From positions 310,001-374,000 of the forward strand of contig NZ_JAJNOC010000004.1 in NCBI RefSeq assembly GCF_021044825.1: 64,000 bases of DNA. Reading direction: 5' to 3'. The translations under genes were made by a program, and so were the position numbers. Positions 19,396 to 26,856 of this stretch are shown in pieces. Each line of letters begins with the position of its first letter. Within the stretch, counting starts at the first letter, position 1. The DNA is from Massilia phyllostachyos. GTDB lineage: Bacteria; Pseudomonadota; Gammaproteobacteria; Burkholderiales; Burkholderiaceae_D. The notes beneath the pieces were generated by a model. The model ran no database searches. It had not been told where the DNA came from and worked only from the letters and a program-made list of their open reading frames with translations.

Positions 19396-22071
19396 CTACA
19401 GCTTCTCCATCTGTTGCCGCGCGTAGCCTGCAGTCGGACTTTTCGGCGCCAGCTCCAGGTAGGTCTTGTACGCCCCCTTGGCCTTGTCGCCCTGGCCTGC
19501 CCGCGCATAGGCGTCACCGAGGTTCATATAGGCGATCGCGCGTGAAGGATCCATCCGGATCGTATTCTCGAACCAGCGCGCCGCCTCCGCGTACTTCTCC
19601 TGTTTATAGAACACGAAGCCCAGGTTGTTGGCCGCCAGTGCAAAATCCGGCCGCAGCTTGAGCGCCTCGGTGAACTGCGCCTCCGCCTGCGCATACTGCT
19701 TCTCCTTGTAGAGCAGCAGCCCCTGGTCATTTGCCCGCTGCGCCTTCTGGCGGTTTGATACCGGCACCGCAGCCGGCGCCACCAGCTTGGTTTCGCCACC
19801 CTGCAAATCCTTGACGACCACGGCCGCGGCCGGCGCCGAGGCCTGGGCGTCGAGCTTGGTATTCAGCGCGATCGCATCGTTCGACAGCTGCGCGGTATTG
19901 GTGTTCAGGAACTCGCTTTCCTCCGGCAGTTCGAACACGAACTCGCCGCCCTCCGACCCCGGCAGGCTGCCGAAGGCCGGCGTCTGCTGCGACACGCTCG
20001 ACACCGCCGGCGCAACATACGCCGCCAGCTCGGTGCCGGTGATCAGGCTGTCGCCGTTCAGGTCGGCCTTGCCGCCGAGACCTTGCAGCAGGGTCCAGGT
20101 GAACACCGAGTGCCCGTTCGGCCCGCCATCCGACACCAATTGATCGCTGCCGCCCGCCGTCAGCATCTGGCGTCCCAGGCGCTTGGCGTTGTCGCGCAGG
20201 AAGGACGCATTCGCCGCGCCGCGCGTGAGACCGAGGCCGCTATAGCAGGCGTCCATCACGAACAGCGCATGCTTGGCCGGCAGGCTTTCCGCGATGTTCT
20301 GAATCTCCGTCATCGGAATCGCATCCGTGGCCAGATTGTTCGGGTCGGCATCGACCGGCACGATGTAGCCGAGGTCGCGCCCCGAGCTGAGTTTTCTCGT
20401 CGCGCCATGGCCGGCGAAGAACACGAAGATGCGGTCGTTCGGCTGCAGGTTGCCATGCGCAAGGCGGTCGTGGAAGGCGGCCAGGATGCCGTTGCGGGTC
20501 GCCGCCTCGTTCTTGAGCGTGATCACGCGCTCCTGGGCGAAGCCGAATTTCTGCACCAGCATCTGTCCAACACCTTCAGCGTCCCGCACGGCGTACTGCA
20601 GCTGCGGCCATTTCTGGTACTTGTCGATGCCGACCACGATGGCCCAGGAATTGGCGTAACCCGTCGCCGCCGAACGCTGCACCGGCGCCGGCGCACTTGC
20701 TCCGGAGACTTTGAACGATTCGCCATCCCAGCCGGCGAACTGGTAGCCCTCGGCCACCAGGCGGTCGAGGATGGCTGGCAGCGCCTTCACGGTGCGCTCG
20801 TGGATGTCGTGGAACAGGATGATGCCGCGGCCCTCCTTATCGACGGAGCGCAGCACGCGGTCGGCGATGGAGGAGGGCACCGGGTCGGCCCAGTCGAGCG
20901 AATCGATATTCCACATCACCGAGCGCAGGTGCGCGTCTTCCAGCAGCTGCATGCCTTCGCGGTTGCGCGCGCCGTAGGGGAAGCGGAACAGCTGCGAGCG
21001 CTGCGGATCGACCGCCTTCAGGAGGGCGTCCGTATTCAGGATCTCCGCCTTCAGGCCGTCGCCGGTCTGCTTGGACAGTTGCGCGTGCGAGAAGCTGTGA
21101 TTGGCCAGCACGTAACCCGATTGCTTCAGCCGGCGCATCACCTCCGCGCCGCCGTTCAGCTTGGCCTTGCCCTGGGCGTCGAGCGTACCGATGTTGCGGC
21201 CGACGCTGAAGAAAATTGCCGGCGCGTTGTACTGCTTGAGGATGGCCGCGATTTCCTCGCTGTAGCGGCGGTGCGGGCCGTCGTCGAAAGTCAGCACCAC
21301 GGTTTTCTTCGGGAGCGCCTTGCCGAAGATCTCGCCGTCTTCCGTGCCCGCCTGCGACGGCGCCGCCGGTTCCGGCTTGGCCGGGTAGGGGGCGATGACG
21401 CCGTAATCCTTGAGGATGGTTTCGCGCTTGTACAGGGTCTTCAGGTAAGCGACGTAGGCGTCCCACTTCTCGCGTTTGAGCTCGATCGAACGCGATTCGA
21501 ATCGCCCGAACACCGCGCGGATTTCCTTCTCATAGTGTCGTTCGATCTCCGCCAGCGCGTCGATGTCTTCCGAGATGCGCTTGTGCAGCTTGATCGCGGG
21601 CAGCGAAGAGTCCTTCGCGACCTGCGCCAGCAGCGACTGCATCAGCTCGCGGAAGGCCAGGCGGTCGGCATCGTAGAGGCCATCGCCGGATTCGACGTAG
21701 TCGATCAGGGTGCCGAGGGCGTCGAAACGCGCGGGATTGTTCGAGGCGAGCAGCTGGGCGAGGGCGGCGTCGACCTTGTTGATGCGTTCCTGATTCTCGT
21801 GGAAGAGCTGCTGGCCGACGCTGTTGGCCTGGGCGCGTTCGCTGGTCGACAAGCTCGCCTCGTCCTGCGTCAGCACGATGATCTTGCGGTAGGACGCCAG
21901 CATGGTCTTCATGTCGGCCGAGATGGCGCTGACGTCCATGCCGGCGTTGGCGGGTGCGCTTGAAGGGGCAGGCGCGGAAGAGGGCGACTTGAGGCTGACG
22001 ACCCAGCTGCCGGCAGCGGCGCCGGCGGCGGCCACAGCGAAGACGACGTAATACAGGGCTTTGCGTTTCAC
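19396..22071 (-). CDS. Polysaccharide deacetylase - caspase-like - TPR fusion protein
   Basis: An 891-residue multidomain protein, numbered from a GTG at 22071. Residues 5-27 form a membrane anchor. A helical region (45-225) precedes a NodB deacetylase domain (about 255-455) with all motifs: TFDDGP 261-266, HSFSH 325-329, RFPYG 363-367, WNIDSLDW 387-394 and FHDIH 420-424. A caspase/C14 domain (475-740) follows with catalytic H555 in FAGHGA and C609 in MDACYSG. Three TPR-like repeats close the chain (about 775-885). The anchor puts the catalytic domains in the periplasm. Longer upstream starts lack family sequence, and no clear Shine-Dalgarno is visible. Substrates unknown. Confidence 0.88.
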   Translation of the reverse strand: MKRKALYYVVFAVAAAGAAAGSWVVSLKSPSSAPAPSSAPANAGMDVSAISADMKTMLASYRKIIVLTQDEASLSTSERAQANSVGQQLFHENQERINKVDAALAQLLASNNPARFDALGTLIDYVESGDGLYDADRLAFRELMQSLLAQVAKDSSLPAIKLHKRISEDIDALAEIERHYEKEIRAVFGRFESRSIELKREKWDAYVAYLKTLYKRETILKDYGVIAPYPAKPEPAAPSQAGTEDGEIFGKALPKKTVVLTFDDGPHRRYSEEIAAILKQYNAPAIFFSVGRNIGTLDAQGKAKLNGGAEVMRRLKQSGYVLANHSFSHAQLSKQTGDGLKAEILNTDALLKAVDPQRSQLFRFPYGARNREGMQLLEDAHLRSVMWNIDSLDWADPVPSSIADRVLRSVDKEGRGIILFHDIHERTVKALPAILDRLVAEGYQFAGWDGESFKVSGASAPAPVQRSAATGYANSWAIVVGIDKYQKWPQLQYAVRDAEGVGQMLVQKFGFAQERVITLKNEAATRNGILAAFHDRLAHGNLQPNDRIFVFFAGHGATRKLSSGRDLGYIVPVDADPNNLATDAIPMTEIQNIAESLPAKHALFVMDACYSGLGLTRGAANASFLRDNAKRLGRQMLTAGGSDQLVSDGGPNGHSVFTWTLLQGLGGKADLNGDSLITGTELAAYVAPAVSSVSQQTPAFGSLPGSEGGEFVFELPEESEFLNTNTAQLSNDAIALNTKLDAQASAPAAAVVVKDLQGGETKLVAPAAVPVSNRQKAQRANDQGLLLYKEKQYAQAEAQFTEALKLRPDFALAANNLGFVFYKQEKYAEAARWFENTIRMDPSRAIAYMNLGDAYARAGQGDKAKGAYKTYLELAPKSPTAGYARQQMEKL

Positions 22072-22167
22072 GGCGGTGCGGTACGGAAGAGTTAAATTCG
22101 GGCAACGATACCATTCCGGTGTCGGGTACGCTCGTGAAAAACCGCAAAGTGCGCGGGCAAAAACGAC

Positions 22168-22190
22168 AATGCCGCCCGGGAGGCGGCATT
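22168..22190 (-). terminator. Possible terminator after the VOC gene
   Basis: AATGCCGCC (22168-22176) and GGCGGCATT (22182-22190) form a 9-bp stem with a 5-base loop. On the minus strand a TTTTT tract follows after a few bases, so it may end transcription of the VOC gene before the deacetylase-caspase gene. Confidence 0.55.
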
Positions 22191-22217
22191 CTATGCTGGG
22201 TGCGTAAGCGTTTTGTC

Positions 22218-22583
22218 TCAGGAAGACGACAGCACGAAGGTATTCCCGTCCGGGTCGCGGAACTTCGCGAACGTTCCCCACGGCTGCGCCGTCGGCGGCT
22301 CGATGAACTCGACGCCGCGCTGGCTCAGCTGGCGATAGGTCGCTTCGACATTGTCGCAGGCGAAAGAGCCGTTGAAGAAGGTGCCGATTCGGTCTTCCTG
22401 GCCATCCATCGCGAACAGCACCACGCGTGTGCCGGCGCTGCCGATGCGCAGCTCGATCCAGCGCTTGCCCGGGCCCATGGGCTGGTCGGTGGAGATGTCG
22501 AAGCCGAGCTTGTGAGTGTAGAAGGCGAGGGCGCGATCCTGGTCCGAGACCGGGATGCTGACGAATTTGAGTTGGGTGATCAT
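22218..22583 (-). CDS. VOC (glyoxalase/bleomycin-resistance fold) protein
   Basis: A 121-residue protein made of two beta-alpha-beta-beta-beta units. Typical features are FVSIPVSDQDRALAFYTHKLGF at the start and WGTFAKFRDPDGNTFVLSSS at the end, the latter with the usual metal-side FRDPDGN motif. The family includes glyoxalases, dioxygenases and antibiotic-binding proteins, and the substrate cannot be told. Length is standard. Confidence 0.85.
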   Translation of the reverse strand: MITQLKFVSIPVSDQDRALAFYTHKLGFDISTDQPMGPGKRWIELRIGSAGTRVVLFAMDGQEDRIGTFFNGSFACDNVEATYRQLSQRGVEFIEPPTAQPWGTFAKFRDPDGNTFVLSSS

Positions 22584-22666
22584 GAATGGCTCGATGCCGT
22601 GGTTGTCATGGCCGCCATTATCGTGGCAGACTCGCGACCCACGTGCTTTTAAATACTATAGTTTCC

Positions 22667-22990
22667 ATGACTACCCGCCAGTCTTCGCTCGACGCCTATG
22701 TGTTCGAGGTCCTGATGCCCGACCTGGTCGGCCACGACCGCCGGCCGGCGGCGTTCGTCGTCTATCTCTACCTGCTGCACAGTGCCCAGGCCCTGGGGCG
22801 CGACCAGGTGCCGGCCAGCCTGCAGACGATCGCGGTCAAGACGGGATTGTCGAAGTCGGCGGTGCAGGTTGCGCTGCGCCACCTGAAGCGGCGCGGACTG
22901 GTTGGGGAGGATGAGGTCGGCACGCAGGTGAATCCGGTTCGGCAAGTGCTGCGGCCCTGGCGACGACGCTGGACCGAGGCTGCAGCATGA
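22667..22990 (+). CDS. Small helix-turn-helix DNA-binding protein
   Basis: A 107-residue protein with a winged-helix style core: VPASLQTIAVKTGLSKSAVQVALRHLKRRGLV is the helix-turn-helix and start of the wing. It would be a transcription regulator of the GntR/MarR-like type, without a ligand domain. No ribosome site precedes the ATG; a TACTAT box lies about ten bases upstream, so a leaderless message is possible. It stands just before the tRNA-Ser promoter. Confidence 0.75.
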   Translation: MTTRQSSLDAYVFEVLMPDLVGHDRRPAAFVVYLYLLHSAQALGRDQVPASLQTIAVKTGLSKSAVQVALRHLKRRGLVGEDEVGTQVNPVRQVLRPWRRRWTEAAA

Positions 22991-23007
22991 CGCTTGCGAG
23001 ATCGGTC

Positions 23008-23035
23008 TTGTACAGAAGAGAATACTTGCTATAAT
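23008..23035 (+). promoter_or_regulatory. Sigma-70 promoter of tRNA-Ser
   Basis: TTGTAC (23008-23013) and a perfect TATAAT (23030-23035) are 16 bp apart, about 32 bp before the tRNA. Confidence 0.78.
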
Positions 23036-23067
23036 AGGCGGCTTCGTGGACACACGAGACCCCATCA

Positions 23068-23158
23068 GGAGAGATGGATGAGTGGTTTAAGTCGCACGCC
23101 TGGAAAGCGTGTATAGGTTCATAGCCTATCGGGGGTTCGAATCCCCCTCTCTCCGCCA
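23068..23158 (+). tRNA. tRNA-Ser (anticodon GGA)
   Basis: A 91-base class II tRNA with encoded CCA. The acceptor GGAGAGA pairs with TCTCTCC, the anticodon loop CTGGAAA gives GGA, and a long variable arm (TATAGGTTCATAGCCTAT) is present as in serine tRNAs. T arm GGGGGTTCGAATCCCCC is intact. A lower-GC strip with decayed genes begins directly past its 3' end. Confidence 0.97.
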
Positions 23159-23167
23159 GAAAACTTG

Positions 23168-23192
23168 AAAGCCCCTCTTGAGGGGCTTTTTT
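23168..23192 (+). terminator. Terminator of tRNA-Ser
   Basis: AAAGCCCCT (23168-23176) pairs with AGGGGCTTT (23181-23189) across a 4-base loop and is followed by a T run. Confidence 0.9.
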
Positions 23193-23213
23193 ATTTCCGT
23201 CTCCTATCTCTAG

Positions 23214-23940
23214 TCACTGCATCTTGGTTGGACGTGTCCTCAGTAGTCGAACATGTTGGAGAGCAGGTAGCTTCTTGCTGTCGCGGTTTCTTAGTCCCAT
23301 CAGTATCTCTGTCTGATGAGCATGGCTAAACTGACCAATCCGGAGCAGCGCTTCCTCTAAATTTATACTAGAGCAGCCACTATGCGATCGTACGGGTACG
23401 CTGACACTGCCCCGCAACATTAATTTATGTGGCAGCAGAACTAGCGGTCCATCGTAGCGGTTGTCACTTGTAGATGTCCCAAAGCAACCGAGGAATCGAA
23501 CATGCAGATGGTCTTTCCATTCTGGACGACTCATGTATTCGTCACGAGCCCACGAAGCTGCTTCATGAGATACATTGGCAAGCATAATTTCGCCTGACGA
23601 CTTGCGCACATCACACAGTTGACTGGGGCCAAGCAGGGCGCAAGCATCGAGGCCGTAATGAATAGCAGCACAGGCTAGTGGCTGAACTCGACAGCGCCCT
23701 TCGGCAAAACTTTCGATATTTTAAGAAGCCATTCAACAGAGTGGGTCAGGAAGCGTTTGCCGCTGTCATCACTAAAATGGATCCATGGTCTACCTCGATT
23801 GCCTAGCCGAGGTCTCCGCCGTTGTAGCGTAATGGCAAGCGCAACGTCAAGTCACCATCGAGTAGAACAGCTGAGTAAAGTAGGGTGCTACTATCGGATG
23901 TAGAAGTTGTCTCTCTAGGAAATTTGCCTTTGTGATCCAT
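23214..23940 (-). pseudogene. Decayed gene of unknown function, split over three frames
   Basis: Reading the minus strand, protein-like sequence passes through all three frames. Piece 1 starts at ATG 23940 with GGAG eight bases upstream (MDHKGKFPRETT... ending RYNGGDLG at a TAG, 23805-23803). Piece 2 runs ...NRGRPWIHFSDDSGKRFLTHS...GAVEFSH and stops at a TAG (23677-23675). Piece 3 continues PLACAAIHYGLDACALLGPS...DVRKSSGEIMLANVSHE and ends at 23214. Overlapping ends fit two indels in one ancestral gene of about 240 codons. No family recognised. It lies next to tRNA-Ser in lower-GC DNA, suggesting a foreign origin. Confidence 0.55.
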
Positions 23941-24564
23941 TTCCATGCTCCAAACTGAAATTGTTAAAGTTCATTTGGATGCGATCCTATCCGCGTGCAC
24001 AAATTCGGATGAAGAGCATGCCGCACGATTGAAGTCAACATTTCGATTCGGCCTACTTACGTAGGTGCGAAAGTTAGAGCTGGTAGATAGCTTGACCATG
24101 GCCAGCGGTGCAGGCAGCTGGGTAATCTGGACACCGCATGTTTTCACGGTCTGCGCCTGAACGCGTTGAAACTGCCTCGTTCGTGTCTGAATGTCAGACC
24201 TGGCACTGTGCATGTTGTGGCGGAGAGGCAGAGTGCCTGTGAGCTCTGCGAGAGCAGATTTGAAGAGCTCGCTCCTGCCCGAGCACCCCCTCCGAACCAC
24301 CATATGCTGCGTCTGTGCAGCAGCCTTGCCCGCCGAGGGCACGCAGTGCGTGTAGGTTAGATCTAGAAAGCGAGCCGCGGGCGAACGTGATTCTACGCTT
24401 GGACTTCATCTTACCTCTTCACCTAAGCTTGCCCTCCCGACGGCAGAGCATGTGGCAAATGGCAGACTTGACCCTCAGCCCGGGTAAGAAAGAGTCACGG
24501 TACATGATTTTAGATTTCAGATGAGCTACAGTCCTCATGTCACTCTTACCGAATCGGAATTTAC
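23941..24564. other. Stretch without a recognisable gene
   Basis: About 620 bp of lower-GC DNA between the decayed gene and the orphan at 24565. Open frames exist, the longest being 123 codons on the minus strand (23971-24342), but they lack a ribosome site and read as uneven composition. I see no RNA gene, insertion-sequence end or terminator. It is probably remnant DNA of an inserted element. Confidence 0.5.
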
Positions 24565-25176
24565 GTGAAAATTTCTGAGCATATAAAGCAGTCTTTGGAT
24601 GCAGCTGACAGAGGCGATCTAGATCAGGCTATGTTGTCCGCGTGCATTGCTATAGATGGCACGGCGAGCAAGATGTATCCACGAGAGCCGCTAGTCGGAA
24701 AGCGCTTTCGTAGGTTTATCAATGAGTATTTAGACGTAATTGAGCTAATGCACGGGGGGATAAATCTTCAAGAGACAGTCTTTCCATTCAAGAGCAACAA
24801 GGGGGTGGAGGGACTTGCATTTGCAGATATCATCTATGAGAAGTTCCGATGTAACTTAGCGCATGGCTCCGAACTGCCAGACGGGTATGGAGTCGCTGTC
24901 CAAGTTGCACCAGGACAGATGCAATTCGTCATTGACCTGGAAGTGGGGGCAATGACCGTTCCGCAAAGTGCCATTTATGCTCTGGGCTTGGCTGCCGTGC
25001 TGGCTCCGGTGAACGAGGATCAAAAGATTGGGAGCAATCTTTATCATTACCGCGATTCAATCAACACATATGTGGTTGACCGTTGGTGGGGAAAGTTAGA
25101 ATGTGCTAGACAGATCATGGACTTTGATTCGCTTATTCGCGTCAAGCTTGACTTTTCTAACCATATGGCCAAATAG
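24565..25176 (+). CDS. Orphan protein with HEPN-like RxxxxH motif
   Basis: A 203-residue soluble protein starting at a GTG. The first 100 residues are mainly helical and include IKQSLDAADRGDLDQAMLSACIAIDGTASKM, reminiscent of HEPN-type helical bundles, and R95-C-N-L-A-H100 has the spacing of the HEPN RNase motif RxxxxH. This similarity is by eye and weak. The C-terminal half is unassigned. AT-rich codon use differs from the core genes. With no antitoxin-like partner visible, a toxin or RNase role would be speculation. Confidence 0.6.
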   Translation: MKISEHIKQSLDAADRGDLDQAMLSACIAIDGTASKMYPREPLVGKRFRRFINEYLDVIELMHGGINLQETVFPFKSNKGVEGLAFADIIYEKFRCNLAHGSELPDGYGVAVQVAPGQMQFVIDLEVGAMTVPQSAIYALGLAAVLAPVNEDQKIGSNLYHYRDSINTYVVDRWWGKLECARQIMDFDSLIRVKLDFSNHMAK

Positions 25177-25249
25177 ACAAATCATAGGCAAAATCTGGAT
25201 TGAAAAGCGTGTGGAATATTCGATTGCCCATGAATACGCGCTTCTCGTC

Positions 25250-25927
25250 TTAAGCTGCCTGAGTCTTGGGCTTCTGACTACGTACTCCTGCGAATGCAAG
25301 AAATGCACTACACACCAAGCAGACAAGTGCTGCACTAACGCCTAGAATCAACGCAGCCGGTGTACACGTGAATAAGAAGATCGCAAGCGAATACAGGTTG
25401 CGACGATGCGTCGTCATGATCTGCTCTCGAGACAGTTCGTCTCGAAGAAGCCCGCGACGCATTGCCATCCTGAAGTACAGCAGCTGTAGCAGCAAAATTA
25501 ACCCGACCAGCGGCAAATAGACGAGCAGGCAGACGAGATTCCCATGAATCATGTAGCGCCCGATTACCGCAGCCGCAAACGGGAAAAAGCACACCAGTGC
25601 CAGGAAAGTCAGGGTGCAGAATAAAAGTGGACCGTCGATCCGTTTGACCTTGTCCTTTAGGCCGTGATGCCAGACCCAGAACAACCCGAGCAAGGCAAAG
25701 CTGACGAATTAGGCAATGACTAGCGGTCCGACGGCGCCGATCGAAGTAAGCAGTTCGCTTGAGCTGGAAGGATTTTTCAATTCCGGTACTTTCACCTCGA
25801 GCACCAGCACCGTCAGCGCAACGGCAAAGATTCCGTCGATGAGTGGGTCAAGCCCGATGGCTGGATAGGTCGAATGGGCCGCTGCGCATAAGTATCCTGC
25901 GAAAGTGAACGGAGCGTTAACTTGCAA
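25250..25927 (-). pseudogene. TMEM175-like potassium-channel gene with an internal stop
   Basis: Two open frames, 25709-25927 and 25250-25693, are in the same phase and separated by a single TAA (25711-25709). The first contains LIDGIFAVALTVLVLEVKVPEL, matching the first helix of bacterial TMEM175 proteins (normally FSDGVFAIAITLLVLE), though the FSD is altered to LID. After the stop the frame continues FVSFALLGLFWVWHHG, the usual next helix, then three further hydrophobic segments. One base change would restore the frame. It sits in the relic strip after tRNA-Ser. Confidence 0.75.
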
Positions 25928-25966
25928 AATACTAACACTTCGCTGCGGCTTAACGTCAAGAAATAA

Positions 25967-26557
25967 TCAGTTCTTCAACACCTTGCGCCGGAGACCAGCT
26001 GCGGCCAACAGGCCGATTCCCAACAGCGCGACAGAGCCTGGTTCCGGAATATCCACACGCTGCAGTTGACCCGTCGCGCCGTTGCAGATTTCCCAGTTCT
26101 CACCGCAACCGGCGCCGCCCATGTCTTGATCGCTACGTGCGTCCAGGATGGTGAACAGGCTGCCTTGTGAGCTCATCCCGAAGTGGCTGTTGGCATCGTT
26201 CGCATAGATGCGGCCGCTCAGGAAACCATCGCTGCCGAACGTCAGGTTCAGGTCGAGCGAGCCCAGGCCGTATCGGAATTGCTCTTCCCTCGGTTTATAG
26301 GAAATCGGAGAGACCCCCGGCGTGGAGAAGTAGATGGACAGCAGGCCTGCGTCCGGATAGGACTCCTCCCAATCGCCCATCGGGACCTTGAAATTCAGCT
26401 TGCCGCTGTTGACGGCTGCCGTGGTGAATTCCATTCGGAAGGTGACGTGCTGGGGCAGTTTTTCATTGAGCGGACGCCACTCGTAGATCACGCCTGCTTG
26501 GCTGCTGAGGGAGGCAAGGCACAGGGCGGAGGCCAGTACCAGGGATTTGAAACGCAT
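25967..26557 (-). CDS. PEP-CTERM sorted secreted protein
   Basis: A 196-residue exported protein. Signal peptide 1-21 ends SSQAG. The C-terminus carries the exosortase sorting signal: IPEPGSVALLGIGLLAAAG (PEP, hydrophobic segment) followed by the basic tail LRRKVLKN. The middle is beta-rich without known domain. Such proteins are cut by an exosortase and delivered to the surface or matrix, so the genome should encode an exosortase elsewhere. ATG 26557 is supported by CAGGAG eight bases upstream. Confidence 0.88.
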   Translation of the reverse strand: MRFKSLVLASALCLASLSSQAGVIYEWRPLNEKLPQHVTFRMEFTTAAVNSGKLNFKVPMGDWEESYPDAGLLSIYFSTPGVSPISYKPREEQFRYGLGSLDLNLTFGSDGFLSGRIYANDANSHFGMSSQGSLFTILDARSDQDMGGAGCGENWEICNGATGQLQRVDIPEPGSVALLGIGLLAAAGLRRKVLKN

Positions 26558-26856
26558 GATGAACTCCTGGGATGTAACACTTGAAAACAAGCAATTAACA
26601 GACCAGGCTGGCTAAGCCTCTGTTTTTGCAGGCAATGTTGAACAGAAACCTCTGCCGTCTCGGTGTCGCTGTAAAGATTCCTGACACAGTCTGCGCTACG
26701 GCCCCGACGACATTGCTGACTCATCCTGCTATCATTCCACATCATTCACACACCAAGGGGTTCGTCCGATGCGCCATTGATGCCGCCGTCTGCTTGACGG
26801 CCAGTTCTCCCATCTTCCCGCGAAAGCAGGGAGCACCCGGCATCCTTGGAGGTTCC

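Noticed and set aside
23971..24342. 123-codon minus-strand frame in the relic strip
   Set aside because: No ribosome site, uneven composition and no recognisable motif; kept as a possible fragment only.
23068..25960. Duplicate of the tRNA-Ser 3' end as an att site
   Set aside because: I looked by eye for a second copy of the TTCGAATCCCC...CTCTCCGCCA end across the strip and did not find one; a short or degenerate copy could still have been missed.
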